Shown: piece after piece, positions 44,327 through 57,383 of the stretch | Layout: each line of letters begins with the position of its first letter | How positions within the stretch are numbered: position 1 is the first letter of the stretch | Source: Poa pratensis | Taxonomy: Eukaryota; Streptophyta; Magnoliopsida; Poales; Poaceae | Direction: 5' to 3' | Assembly (NCBI GenBank): GCA_947311845.1 | Contig: CAMZMU010000034.1 | Span: 82,298,516-82,362,515 of the forward strand | Length of the DNA stretch: 64,000 nucleotides | Made by a program: the position numbers and the translations under genes | Notes under the pieces: model-generated | Database searches by the model: none | Told to the model about the DNA's origin: nothing | The model's input: only the letters and a program-made list of their open reading frames with translations

Positions 44327-45442
44327 TCATTTTACCTTACATTGAATGGCTATAGATCCCACCATAAAACTTTGGTATCCTTCATGATGATCATATACAG
44401 GACAATCAATACTCCCCACTTTGATAGTACTAAAATTTGCAATTGTATTGACACCATAAATTTTATCCTGCTTCTTGGGAAAATAAACAGTATGATCTTT
44501 ATCATTGACATTGAAAGTAACCTTCCCTTTATTGCAATCAATAACAACTCCTGCAGTGTTAAGAAAAGGTCTTCCAAGAATAATAGACATATTATCATCT
44601 TCAGGCATTTCCAACACAACAAAGTCAGTTAAAATCAAGCAATTGTTAGCAACTTGAACAGGAACATCCTCACATATACCAACGGGGACAACAGTAGATT
44701 TATCAGCCATTTGCAAAGATATATCAGTTGGTATCAATTTATCCAAATACAGTCTTTTATAATGGGAGAAAGGCATCACACTTACTCCTGCTCCAAGATC
44801 ACAAAGTGCAGTTCTAACATAATTATTTTTGATGGAACAAGGAATAGTTGGTATACCTGGATCTCCAAGCTTCTTTGGAACCTTACCATTGAAAGAATAA
44901 TTAGCAAGCATAGTAGAAATTTCCTCATTAGGAATCTTCCATTTGTTAGAGACAATATCCTTCATATATTTCGAATAAGGAGGCAACTTAATAGCATCAG
45001 TCAAAGGAATTTGCAAAAACAAAGGTTTCATCCACTCACAAAATTTGTTGTTGTGTTCTTCTTCCTTGGATTTATGTTTCTTATTAGGAAAAGGCATTGG
45101 TTTTTGCACCCAAGGTTCCTTTTCACTACCACGTTTCTTAGCAATAAAATCCTCTTTAGAGTACTTTTTATTTTCAGTATCCTCATCAGAATCCTCTTCA
45201 ATTTCTTCTTTATCATTAGCATTGTTCTTATCATTGTCATTAACATGTTCATTACCATTTTCAGTTTCAGCATCAGACACAGATATACTATTAGGGTCAT
45301 TAGCAGGTTCTTTATCCTTAGCAGTTCCAGAGGACTCTACAACATGTTTATGTTTCTTCTTCTTTTCCTTAGAAGAAGTACCATGTTTTTCAGTTAATTG
45401 AGAGTCTTGCTCAATTCTTTTAGGATGTCCTTCAGGATACAA
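44327..45442 (-). pseudogene. Retrotransposon retropepsin-like region (element A)
   Basis: A 371-codon open frame. The first third is Lys/Glu/Asp-rich. The second half carries an aspartic protease fold: CDLGAGVSVMP (the DTG-like active-site triad written DLG, usual in this plant clade), VPVGICEDVPVQV, and the ILGRPFL flap-end motif. It ends at 44327 without continuing into reverse transcriptase. It is expected to be part of a gag-pro polyprotein with the upstream frames but is separated from them by a stop. Confidence 0.8.
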
Positions 45443-45474
45443 GGGATCCTGAGTAGAAGCACCACTCCTAGTTG

Positions 45475-47046
45475 CTATACCAAAGCATGTTTCCCATCAT
45501 TGTTAGGATTCTTAGCTAGCAGATCTTTTTGTACTTTAGTAATTTGCTCCATTTGAGTTTGAACCATATTAAAATGTTTAACAAGGCCTCTAACGTCATT
45601 AGCAGTTCTTTCTAAAATATCACGCAAATTACTAATAATACGAGAATTTTCTAACAGATGATTTTGCACTCTCATGTTAAAATGCTCCTGCTTAACAATA
45701 AAATTATCAAATTCATTTAAGCATTGATCAGGAGGCTTACCATAAGGAACATCCCCAGCATTAAAATATTGTAGAGAGTGTACCTCAATCGAAGGTTGAG
45801 GAATTGGCTTACATAATTCTTCTATGGGAGGTAGATTCTTCACATCTTCAGATTTAATACCTCTCTCCTTAAGATACCTCTTGGCTTCTCTCATTCCTTC
45901 ATTATCTAATTCAATAATACCTCTCTTCCTTGGTGTAGGCACTGGCGCAGGTTCAGATATAGGAGCATGTTCAGGTATAGTCCAATCTTCATGATTTTGG
46001 CTTATCTTAGCCATTAATTCCTCAGCTTCATCTGGAGTTCGTTTCCTGAAAACACAACCAGCACAACTATCCAGCTAGGTTCTAGATTCGACAGTTAGTC
46101 CATTATAAAATATATCAAGAAGTTCATTCTTACCTAGTTGATGTCCCGGTCGAACCCTAATTAAATAGCAAAACCTTGTCTAAGATTCAGACATGTTTTC
46201 TTCCTGTAATTGCTTGAAGTTAAAAATTCTCTGCAAGGCAGCATGTTGAACACTAGCAGGATAATATTTCTGGAAGAAAAGATCAATCAAACCTAGAGGA
46301 CTTTTAATAGAACCAGGAGATAAATTACTAAACCAAGCTTTAGCATCATCTTTCAATGAGAAAGGAAATATTTTAGTAACAAAGTAGCTGCGTTTTTTAG
46401 TATCATCAGAGAACAAACTACTTAAAGAAGAAAGCTTGTTCATGTGTTCTACAACACTTTCATTTTCAGCACCACAAAAAGGGTCTTTCTCAACAACAGA
46501 TATGAGAGACAAATCCACAGAAAAATCATAATCTTTATCTCTTATATTTATAGGAGATGTAGCAAACTTAGGATCAGGAGACAATTTATAATTAACAGCA
46601 CGCCTTTGAATAAGATTTCTTATAGCATTAGCATCAGCAGATGATTCAAAATTCATACATTCATCAATAAAATCATCATCAAGATCTATATAGGCTTCCT
46701 CGGGATCATCATCATCAATGAATTCCCTCGACCCAGGTGAAGCAGCAGGCGTAATAAGATTTTCATCAGGCATTTCAGTGTTCTCAATTTGTCTAGACCT
46801 AGCAATCGTAGCATCTAGAAAAGCACCTAACGAACCACTTTCACTAAGCACAGTAGAAGCGTCATCAAATTCATCAGAATTATTTTCAGATCCAGCAGTA
46901 ACAACACGTGAAGCAGGCACATATGGTGGTGTAATAAGTCTATTAATACCAGACGGTAAATCAAGAGCAGCAGCGGTGTTTAAAGTTGTACCTTTCCTTG
47001 TAGTGGATGGCAAAATAGCCACCTTCTTGTCATAAGCTTTCCCCAT
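45475..47046 (-). pseudogene. Retrotransposon gag remnants (element A)
   Basis: Two open pieces. 47046-46180 (288 codons; begins MGKAYDKKVAILPSTTRKG) contains the gag core KIFPFSLKDDAKAWFSNLSP and DLFFQKYYP. 46014-45475 (179 codons) is rich in Pro and charged residues with a helical C-terminal part. Between them the expected continuation (LLDIFYNGLTVESRT) is broken by a stop and a frame change. Gag forms the virus-like particle of Ty3/gypsy elements. Confidence 0.8.
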
Positions 47047-47108
47047 GATAAATAAATTGCAGCGAATAATATTACCTTCAGATGAGCTTATAAATAAAGC
47101 TATGCTCC

Positions 47109-48655
47109 TGATGTCTACACACGCTTCTATTCTTGTAGACAGTGTTGGGCCTCCAAGTGCAGAGGTTTGTAGAACAGCAGCAAGTTTCCCTTAAGTGAAT
47201 CACCCAAGGTTTATCGAACTCACGGAGGTAGAGGTCAAAGATATCCCTCTCAAGCAACCCTGCAATTAAGATACAAGAAGTCTCTTGTGTCCCCAACACA
47301 CCTAATACACTTGTCAGATGTATAGATGCACTAGTTCGGCGAAGAGATAGTGAAATGCAAGTAATATGGATGATTATAAGTGGTAATTGCAATCTGAAAT
47401 AAAAATGGCAGCAAGCAAACATGAGACAAAGTGAGAGCAAACGGTGTTTCAATGCTTGGAAATAAGGCCTAGGGATCATACTTTCACTAGTGGACACTCC
47501 CAACAATAATAATATAATTGAATACATAAATATTTCCTCTTCACTATGCAACTCTGAACTATTCTCCCGTTGGATAGAAACACCAATCTACTGCGTAGGG
47601 CTACAAGAGCACACCTTAAAGTTTGAGTGAACAAACACCACAATATCATAGAACACCAAGACCATCATGTAGGGCTGCAAAAGCACACCTTAAAGTCTGT
47701 CTTCCACATCTAGGGAACCCCAATGTCGCTATGAGCGCCCCAAAATAGTACTAAACAAACACCACAATTTTATAGTGACAACCAACAAAAGAACAACTCA
47801 TGATAAGTATTCCTGTAATCTTTAGCCTAAGAGTCACACACGGTGCGCACACTGTCAACTTCGCACCATGGGACAAAGGTGACTCCGGAGATTACATTAA
47901 TAAAACCACTTGAGTAGCATAATTCATAAGATAATGAAGAGTAACATCTATGGATTCAACTAGATTACAAAGCTCATGATCACATAAAGATCACACCATG
48001 GGAGAGAGAGATGAACCACATAGCTACCGGCACGAGCCCTCAGCCTCGGTAAAAACTACTCACACATGGTCATGGTGAGCACACTTGATGGAGACTCCGG
48101 AGGGGGAATGGAGGAGCCTTCCGGAGGTGATCCCGGCGGCGTTTCCCCCCTCCAATCTTCTCCGGCGGCAGCCTTCTGTCTTCTGTTTCGTGGTTTTGTG
48201 TTTCTCCGCCGCTTCCTTCCAGAGAACGTCGGGGGACTATTTTTATAGGCGGTTTTAGTTCAAAACGGAGTCTGTGGAGGAAAGATCAACGGCAACGGAG
48301 CTCCGAGGCCCAAAAGGAGGGGTCCCACGCGGCCAGGTACATGGGCCGCGTGGGCCCACCTATTTTGGCCCTCGGGTCTCCGCTTGTTTGCTTCCTTCGC
48401 TCCCAAGTCTTCTTCCTTCCAAAAACTGATGCTCGTAAATTTCTAGGTCATTTGGACGTCGTTTGGGTCCCTGAAACATTAAAATATAGAAATAGGGTTT
48501 TTCTGCCTGTGCAGGGTTAATTCCATAAAAAATAGGAAACATATCAAATATTCCCAAAATCATGATAAAACATGATATAACCCTTATATGATGCAAATAT
48601 GACTGGAATATAAGTAAAATAATGCAAAGTTCATGTATGCATTTTACATGCATCA
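47109..48655 (-). repeat. Element B lower (3') LTR
   Basis: Begins TGATGTCTACACACGCTTCT and ends TTTTACATGCATCA on the plus strand. It pairs with 52422-53969 along its full length with scattered single-base differences and one-base indels. Confidence 0.92.
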
Positions 48656-51562
48656 ACATCCCCAAGCTTAACCTATACTCGTCCTCGAGTATGAAGGTGA
48701 TAAAACTAACATGGACTTTGCAATTTAATACTAATAATGGATATCAAAGATGATTACTATTGCTACATAGAGTCAAATGGTTCATTCTTAAAAGGAGTAG
48801 CAATATGCAAGATAGTTTATGAAGTGATATCAAGTATTCAATGCAAGGATGTTCAATGATAATTCACAAAGTGTAACATAAAAGAAAGTACTATGGACCA
48901 CATGTATGCATAATGAAAAGAAAGAACATCCTATAATGGCCATAGAGTATTGATGAAAATCTGAATATAAAAGGTGGACACTTTGGAAAGATATATATGA
49001 GTAGAGGTAAAGCATGAATAAATTTCATCTAACTTCTGAACTTCCTACTTAAGTTAATGATTGCAATGTGGTAATCCTTGGTGTCAAGCTCTCATTCCCC
49101 TATCATAGCATCTTGAATGATTAAGTTTAAAGTGAAAGCAAATATGAGTAGTGTGCTTGACAAAGTACAGGTTGAAAGTCTCATGCCCCTTGAATACAAG
49201 TACCTACTCCATGTGTTACTCATCTTGGGAAACAAAGCAAGTTCAAGTTAAATATCATTGTAAGTAATAATAGTATCATTAAGAGCGTCAACTGGGGTAC
49301 CTCTTGTCCCAGGATATGGAACAAGCCCATATCAAAATGACAAGACAAACAAACACAATGAACAATCTCAACACCCTTTTTATTTACCATTAGATAGCTT
49401 TTTATTGTAAGGTGTATCACAGAAGGTTCACCATAGCATGTAAGTAAATTTCCACCATGAATGATGCATGGCTTAGATTAGCGGCCCAGGCGTCTCTCTA
49501 ACCATTTATACAAACTCATTTAAACTCACTTCATTTCCACATTTATTTCACCCATGGTAAGCATCCATAAACAAAAGTACATGATATCAACTAAATGAAA
49601 TGAAGTGCATGTTGAAAGCTTGCCATGTGACAGCACATATGAGCTAACTCTCAACCAAAGACATTTGTCAAGCCACAACATCATAATTTTAATCACAATG
49701 GGTCATGTTTTATTATGCAATGAAAGTAAAGTGTGCATCAAGTTCGAGAGAGCTCTATAACCAACTTTTCCCATAACAATCAACAACATAAGCATTTTCA
49801 TTCAGAGGTATAGATAACAAAATATCATGATAAACATACTCGGAATAGCATAAAGCTAATAGGTAGATATGGTGGACTCACTGGAAAAACTTTGGTTGAA
49901 GGTGTTGGAAACAAGTTTTTACTTGTTGGAATTTTTGGGCTAGCAAGAGGGAGAAAGTTGACCATCTAAATGCATGCATGAGTGTCCATAGAACTAACTA
50001 ATCCATGTTAAACAAAGTAAAGTAACATTCAGCATCAAAACATGAATAAAAGATAGCTCTTGATAAAATACTTGCAAATTAACATCATTAACAAGCTCAT
50101 GAATCATGCAACTATATGTATCTTTTAAAATCAACTCCAACATCCCTTTTCCCAATCTAATAATAGCATCCAACATAATTCAACCCAAATTTCCAGTAGC
50201 TCTCTCATATATAAATGATAGTGTGGTGGTCTCACAAAATAAAAATCAAACCAAAACAAACAAAAAGACGCTCCAAGTTTATGCGATAAAGTGTTTCGAT
50301 CGAAAAACAGAAGTTAGACGTGTGCAAACCGAGAGTGTGTAGGTCCAGTGGGGTTGTCTTCACATCCCCAAGCTTATGGTCTTCACCATCCTTGGATAGC
50401 TCTTGGTGCATCTCCTCTAATCCCTGTGAAAAAACTTCAAAACACCGTTTCTCCCATTTCTTTTCTGTGGGGTGCATTAGTAGTGATAAACAAATAGATT
50501 TCTTGCTGCATATAATCCTTGAACAAAAATTCATATGGATGTCCAGAAAGTGTATAATGTTGTATGCCTACTCATAAACTCAATTGGATAAAAAAGATTC
50601 AAGTTAAAAGTTCAAAGCATGCATCAAACAAAATGGGACAGAATCTGTCCAGAAAAACAGCAGCAGCAAAACGTATTTTTCTACCCTACTTAACTTTGTC
50701 GAAAATTCCGAAAAAATTCATGCATACAGAGGATGAAAAGTTGCAACTACAGTTCAAATATGAGCTCATTCGGAGTTACAGAATAAGAATTAAAAATCAT
50801 ACCGTGCACAGATTCGTGCAGGAATAAAATCTCCGAACGCTATAAGCAACTTTTTCAAACCAAAATATGTAAAACTTGGCACTTTATTAAAAATTCTAGA
50901 AACTAAACTAAAAACTAAGTCTCTTGTTACCGGGTTGCCTCCCGTAAAGCGCTTTCTTTATAGCCATGTAGCTAGGCTTACTTACTTGTTATCAAGATGG
51001 TTGGAGTGAGGTGGCTTGGCATCCCCAAGCTTGAATTCTTGTACTTATTTGATATATGTTGGGTGAGTCTAGGGGTAACATCCCCAAGCTTGAGTGGTTG
51101 TCCCTCTTGATCTTTGTTCATCACACTCAACTCTTCCACTTGAAAAAATCTCTTTACACAAAACTCAACATAAAACTTGATTAGAGGGGTTAGTGTCTCC
51201 ATAAATTAAATCCTCATAGGTACAGCAAAGACATATCATGAGTTGATTCTAAACATTAGCTACTGTTACTATGGTTGTGCATTGCCCTTTGATCAATAGA
51301 ACTACACAAAACACAAGTAATGAGAGTAATGCAAAATAAAGACAGAATCTGTCAAAAACTGGACAACCCGTAAAGAGTGAATTTTCAGAGGCACTTACGT
51401 TGCTCAAATCAGAAAATTTTGAACTAATGAAATGTGTATTAATAACTGAAGATTGCTGTCGTAAAATTTCAGGTCAAAATTCCTTTTCTGTGATTTTTAA
51501 CATTTTTCGCAGTGAAGCTTAGGAATTTGTTTTCTGGACAGCCATGATAGTTTTAATGATGC

Positions 51563-52213
51563 TCACATAGGATCAAGAATTGAAATGCAAAAGAGAGCAT
51601 CAAGAGAAAAATGTGAAACACATTTAAGTCTAACCCACTTCCTATGCATTGGGATCTTGTAAGAAAATAAATCAATAAAGCACAAAGTGACTAACATAGG
51701 AAGGCAAAGCAAGTGCAACTTCAAAATTTTCAACAAAAAGAGAGGAGACTTAATATTATTGTAGTATATGAAGCCATGTCTCCCTCTCTCATAAAAACTT
51801 TCAGTAGCATCATTGATAAAATCCACAATATAACCATCACATGAAACATTCTTACCATGATCCATATGCATAAAAGTATCAATACTCTCCACATAAGTAA
51901 AAACAGTTTCATTAGTAATAGTGGGAGTAAAACTATCACATCCATCATTGTAGTCATCATAAATAGGAGGCATATCATAATCAACATAAACTATATCCTC
52001 AATAGTAGGTGGACTGAAAATATCATATTCATCATTGTAAACATCATATATTGCAGACAAAGTATCATCAAATAAAATTTTCTCCTCAAAACTTGGGGGA
52101 CTAAAAATACCATATTCATCAAAACCAGCTTCCCCAAGCTTAGACTTTTCCATAGCATTAGCAATAATGGTGTACAAAGAATTTATATTAATAACATTGC
52201 TACCATCATGCAA
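51563..52213 (-). CDS. Unknown ORF in element B interior
   Basis: 216 codons beginning MHDGSNVININSLYTIIANA. The middle repeats an Asp/Tyr-rich theme three times (DEYGIFSPPSFEE, DEYDIFSPPTIED, DGCDSFTPTITNE). The C-terminal quarter is hydrophobic. No known catalytic domain is visible. The internal repeats resemble low-complexity ORFs often found in grass LARD-type elements. It may not be translated. Confidence 0.4.
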   Translation of the reverse strand: MHDGSNVININSLYTIIANAMEKSKLGEAGFDEYGIFSPPSFEEKILFDDTLSAIYDVYNDEYDIFSPPTIEDIVYVDYDMPPIYDDYNDGCDSFTPTITNETVFTYVESIDTFMHMDHGKNVSCDGYIVDFINDATESFYERGRHGFIYYNNIKSPLFLLKILKLHLLCLPMLVTLCFIDLFSYKIPMHRKWVRLKCVSHFSLDALFCISILDPM

Positions 52214-52421
52214 GTAATTTCCATAGCATTTTTAATTTTCTCTTCAAACACATCATGTCCTAATTCAATATAAAGTTCACAAAGATCTCTATTTTTTTTT
52301 GTTATTTTCCATTAAGCCTAACTAGTAAAATAAAAACAAGAAACAAAAAGATATAACTGCAGGATCTAAAGGAGATACCTTCCAACACTTACCTCCCCGG
52401 CAACGGCGCCAGAAAATAGCT

Positions 52422-53969
52422 TGATGTCTACGCACGCTTCTATTCTTGTAGACAGTGTTGGGCCTCCAAGTGCAGAGATTTGTAGAACAACAGCAAGTTT
52501 CCCTTAAGTGAATCACCCAAGGTTTATCGAACTCACGGAGGTAGAGGTCAAAGATATCCCTCTCAAGCAACCCTGCAATTAAGATACAGGAAGTCTCTTG
52601 TGTCCCCAACACACCTAATACACTTGTCAGATGTATAGGTGCACTAGTTCGGCGAAGAGATAGTGAAATGCAAGTAATATGGATGATTATAAGTGGTAAT
52701 TGCAATCTGAAATAAAAATGGCAGCAAGCAAACATGAGACAAAGTGAGAGCAAACGGTGTTTCAATGCTTGGAAATAAGGCCTAGGGATCATACTTTCAC
52801 TAGTGGACACTCCCAACAATAATAATATAATTGAATACATAAATATTTCCTCTTCACTATGCTACTCTGAACTATTCTCCCGTTGGATAGAAATACCAAT
52901 CTACTACGTAGGGCTACAAGAGCACACCTTAAAGTCTGAGTGAACAAACACCACAATATCATAGAACACCAAGACCATCGTGTAGGGCTGCAAAAGCACA
53001 CCTTAAAGTCTGTCTTCCACATCTAGGGAACCCTAATGTCGCTATGTGCGCCCCAAAATAGTACTAAACAAACACCACAATTTTATAGTGACAACCAACA
53101 AAAGAACAACTCATGATAAGTATTCCTGTAATCTTTTAGCCTAAGAGTCACACACGGTGCGCACACTGTCAACTTCGCACCATGGGACAAAGGTGACTCC
53201 GGAGATTATATTAATAAAACCACTTGAGTAGCATAATTCATAAGATAATGAAGAGTAACATCTATGGATTCAACTAGATTACAAAACTCATGATCACATA
53301 AAAATCACACCATGGGAGAGACAGATGAACCACATAGCTACCGGCACGAGCCCTCGGCCTCGGTAAAAACTACTCACACATGGTCATGGTGAGCACACTT
53401 GATGGAGACTCCGGAGGGGGAATGGAGGAGCCTTCCGGAGGTGATCCCGGCGGCGTTTCCCCCCTCCGATCTTCTCCGGCGGCAGCCTTCTGTCTTCTGT
53501 TTCGTGGTTTTGTGTTTCTCCGCCGCCTCCTTCCAGAGAACGTTGGGGGACTATTTTTATAGGCGGTTTTATGTTAAAACGGAGTCGGTGGAGGAAAGAT
53601 CAACGGCAACGGTGCTCCGAGGCCCAAAAGGAGGGGTCCCACGCGGCCAGGTACATGGGCCGTGTGGGCCCACCTATTTTGGCCCTCGGGTCTCCGCTTG
53701 TTTGCATCCTTCGCTCCCAAGTCTTCTTCCTTCCAAAAACTGATGCTCGTAAATTTCCAGGTCATTTGGACGTCGTTTGGGTCCCTGAAACATTAAAATA
53801 TAGAAATAGGGTTTTCTGCCTGTGCAGGGTTAATTCCATAAAAAATAGGAAACATATCAAATATTTCCAAAATCATGATAAAACATTGATATAACCCTTA
53901 TATGATGCAAATATGACTGGAATATAAGTAAAATAATGTAAAGTTCATGTATGCATTTTACATGCATCA
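52422..53969 (-). repeat. Element B upper (5') LTR
   Basis: Same ends as the lower LTR. On the minus strand it is followed by a short spacer and the primer binding site TGGCGCCGTTGCCGGGGA (52411-52394). Confidence 0.92.
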
Positions 53970-53971
53970 GC

Positions 53972-53989
53972 TCCCCGGCAACGGCGCCA
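53972..53989 (-). other. Primer binding site of element A (tRNA-Asp)
   Basis: On the minus strand TGGCGCCGTTGCCGGGGA, complementary to the 3' end of plant tRNA-Asp (GUC). It lies 11 bp inside the LTR. The target duplication of element B (53970-53974) overlaps its end, so B landed in the primer site of A. Confidence 0.8.
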
Positions 53990-54000
53990 GAAAATAGTCT

Positions 54001-55386
54001 TGATGACCCACAAGTATAGGGGATCGCAACAGTCTTCGAGGGAAGTAAAACCCAAATTTATTGATTCGACACAAGGGGAGCCAAAGAATAAATATAAGCC
54101 TTAACAGATGAATTGTCAGTTCAGCTGCACCTGAAAGTAAACTTCCTCGACACAATTTATCAGTAGCAATGGTGATATAACTGCAGTAGTAGTAAAGTAA
54201 CAGTAGCAACAGCGTAACAAAGACAGCAGTAGTGATTTCAGTAAACAGCAGGATTAAAATACTGTAGGCATAAGGACGGATGTACGGGCGTTGCATGATG
54301 AGATAGCTCATGTAATAGTCATAACACAGGGCATTTGCAGGTGGATAATAATAAAGCATCCAAGTACTAGTCAAACATAGGCATGTGTTCCATATTTAGT
54401 CGTACGTGCTCGCAATGAGAAACTTGCACAACATCTTCTGTCCTGCCAGCCCGTTTGCAGCGGGGCCTATAGGGAAACTACTGGCAATTAAGGTACTCCT
54501 TTTAATAAAGTACCGGAGCAAAGCATTAACACTCCATGAACACACGTGATCCTCAAGTCACAGCCATCCCCTCCGGTTGTCCCAATTATTGTCACTTTGG
54601 GGCCTCGGGTTCTGGACAACGACAGGTGTATACAACTTGCAGATATGATCTAAAACATAATTATACTCATGATTCAATAACATGTTCAGATCTGAGATCA
54701 TGGCACTCGGGCCCTAAGTGTCAAGCACTAAGCACAAAAAGTTGCAACAACAATAAATAGCACTAACAATGGATACTGGGCACCATTCCCTAACAATCTA
54801 ACATCTATTACATGAACAATCTCATCCAATCCCTACCATCCCCTTCAGCCTACAGCGGGGATTACTCACACATGGATGGTTGATGGAGAGGCGTTGGTGA
54901 TGATGGTGGTGATGATCTCCTCCGAATCCCCGTCCCGGCAGGGTGCCAGAACGGAACTTCCGATCCCCGAATTGGGGTTTTCGGTGGCGGCGGAGCGTGG
55001 ATGTGTTTTGCGAAAATATGACGAGCCCCCCGACGTTTTTAGGTCAGAGGCAATAAGTAGTCGAAAGGGGAGCGTCGGGGGATGCACGAGGCGGCCTCGC
55101 CACCCATGGGCGCGGGCCCACCTCTGGCCGCGCCGGGCCCTGGCGTGGTGCCTCGGTGCACCACCTCCGACTCCCCTTTGGCTCCGAGGGTTTTCTGGAA
55201 AAATAGGGCCTTCGCGATTATTTCCGGGGATTTTCCCGAAAGTTGATTTTCTGCACAAAAAGAAGACACCAGGGCAATTCTACTGAAAACAGGGTTAGTC
55301 CGTGTTAGTTGCATCCAAATCATACAAATTAGAGGTAAAACAACAGCAAAAATGTTCGGGAAAGTAGATACGTTTTGGACGTATCA
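54001..55386 (-). repeat. Element A upper LTR (complete)
   Basis: Reads TGATACGTCCAAAACGTATC ... ACTTGTGGGTCATCA on the minus strand, 1,386 bp. It is almost identical to 42525-43728 over the shared part, so insertion is recent. It shares both termini with the solo LTR at 23239-24737. Confidence 0.88.
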
Positions 55387-56457
55387 ACTCCCCCCAAGCT
55401 TAGCTTATTGCTTGTCCTCAAGCAATTCAGTTGACAAACTGAACGCGATAAAGAAAACTTTTACGAACACATTTGCTTCATGTGATGTATTCATACTTGA
55501 ACTATGATCAAAACTTAGGTAGCTCATGATAGGAGATATGTAAATAATGAAACCTGATAATTATGCAACCATGAAAAGATTCCAACATACTAAGAGTAAA
55601 CAACCTAAAATATGTCTATGTGCATGATTGCAATGTTCGTAATAAGATATGGTAAAGTGGTATCTCGCTTGCCTGTATTTGTACAGCAAAATATAAATGC
55701 CCGGGCACCTCTGAAGTTTAAATGAAGACTAGATATAAAGATATCAGAGATAAAAGCATCAAGGTTACACCACAGTTAACCGTATTCTGGGACAAGTACG
55801 TTTCACTAAGAATGACAGTTATGCTCTCGAAGTAGTGCTCAAAGAAAGAATGGTGACTCAACATTAAAATAAAAGATAGGCCCTTCGCAGAGGGAAGCAG
55901 GGATTAACATGTGCTAGAGCTTTTTATTTTTTAAACAGAAGCAAAATTGTTTTGAGAGGTGATCGTTCCTGTCAACGAATAGTAATAGAGTTCTTATCAT
56001 CTTCCATGCTAACTAACTTTAAGAGCGGTTCCGAGAGTTTATATATACTTTGCATTATATCATGCACTTTATAGCTTTTGGACACTCCTCCCCACCATTT
56101 CATTTCACAAACCATGGCTAACCGAATCCTCGGGTGCCTGCCAACAATCTCAAACCATGGAGGTGTCTATTTCATTACTTTTTAGATATTAAGGTGGACT
56201 AACCAGCTCTTTTTGCGAAATAAAAATAGATAAGCAGATGTAAGCTGCTAGTCTGAGGAAATCAATTAGCATGGAAGATAATAATCCCAACTACCACGTC
56301 CTCATGAGCTAAAAACAGTGTCACAAAATGAGAAGTATTTTGAAGGTTTTTAAAGGTAGCACATGAAAATTTACTTGGAATGGTTTGAAATACTGATACC
56401 GATGACGTAGTTACCTGCGTCAAAATAATATGGGTTAGGTTGAGACTCCAAGTGCAG
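55387..56457 (-). mobile_element. Internal 3' end of another LTR element, without coding sequence
   Basis: Directly abutting element A's upper LTR the minus strand reads GCTAAGCTTGGGGGGAGT, a typical polypurine tract that normally precedes a 3' LTR. The remaining kilobase is AT-rich internal sequence with no protein domain and ends where element C begins. The shared LTR therefore appears to serve two internal regions, one on each side. Confidence 0.6.
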
Positions 56458-57282
56458 TGTCGGGGAGGTATCCCCGGGTAGGGTCAAGGCTTGGCATAAG
56501 GTGGTGTTCCAAGTTGTGCCGAGGTACGGAAAGGGCCGGCCTGTTTGGGCCTGGGAAGGTCCGAGCTTCATCTTGACCTGGAGAATACAGGCCGACCTAT
56601 TCTGGCCCAGAGGGTCCGAGGTATACTAGTGGCCAGGGCCGAGGTTCACAGTCCGAGCTATGTTCTGCCGACCTAACTACCTCAGTGTGGTGGTTTGCGT
56701 TGTGGGTGCAGGAGAAGCTGTGGGAAGGAAGTAAGATCCGAGCTAGTAAAAGATATTAAGCGCAAGACCCAAGGTACGGCACGGACGCGCCGAGCTAACC
56801 GAGATGATGGGCTGTAGGTCGGGCCGGAGTCAATGCTCCTGTCACTTCCAGCCGGGTACTAGAGCGCCTGACACGGAGCGTCTGTCAAGGGCATGGCAGA
56901 GGCGTGCTCCGGGTTCGGCGGGCCTGCACGTCTCCGACCGCTGACCACGCGAGGTCTGGGTAAAGGCTACGAGGTAGCTCTGCCAGGCCACGTCCTGTCT
57001 CGGTCAGAGGGGACATGCTAGCTCTGCCGGTAGGCTACAGGAGATGGGCAAGCCACGTCTTGTCCCCGACCGAGGTACGGTGGTACGGTGGTGACCGTTG
57101 CAGAGGCATGGCAACAGTGTTCTGCGAGGGGCACAATGGTAACCCGGCTGGCCTATATAGTGGGCTTCACCCTCTCCTGCTGAGGGGGACGGACGATTTG
57201 AGCATCGAAGGTAAAGAGAGAAAGAGAGAGAGGAAGCTCGGGATACCTCGGAGAGACCTCGGTTCAAGCTCGGGGACTGCCT
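56458..57282 (+). repeat. Element C left LTR (truncated after promoter)
   Basis: About 825 bp that match 62725-63542 at high identity, including CCTATATAGTGGGCTTCACC. Homology stops after CTCGG..ACTGCCT. The rest of the LTR, the primer site and any gag-pol are missing. Confidence 0.85.
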
Positions 57283-57383
57283 CGCTCTTGTGCTTATGTT
57301 TTATCTCTGTTTGTCAGTTTTGTTCATATGCCGAACTATTTTGAACCTCGTCTCAAACTTCAAGTAATGTGTGCTATGAAACT

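Larger units (their letters stand above)
47109..53969 (-). mobile_element. LTR retrotransposon B (non-autonomous), nested in A
   Basis: Two direct LTRs (47109-48655 and 52422-53969, about 1,548 bp, TG...CA ends), nearly identical. The 5-bp target duplication GCTCC (47104-47108, 53970-53974) is perfect. The tRNA-Asp primer site lies at 52394-52411 and a polypurine tract (AAGCTTGGGGATGT on the minus strand) abuts the lower LTR. The 3.8-kb interior has no gag or pol and only one moderately long ORF. This fits a large retrotransposon derivative (LARD) that depends on partner proteins. Confidence 0.93.
42525..55386 (-). mobile_element. LTR retrotransposon A (gag/protease only), interrupted by element B
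   Basis: Minus-strand orientation. The upper LTR at 54001-55386 is followed on the minus strand by an 18-nt primer binding site complementary to the tRNA-Asp 3' end (53972-53989). After the inserted element B come gag and protease pseudogene remnants (47046-44327). The lower LTR copy begins at 42525 and matches the upper one only to about 43728. No reverse transcriptase, RNase H or integrase is present. A is therefore a non-autonomous or deleted element. Confidence 0.85.

Noticed and set aside
44654..45397. Plus-strand ORF of 247 codons opposite the protease
   Set aside because: Shadow of the gag-pro coding strand, with hydrophobic low-complexity translation.
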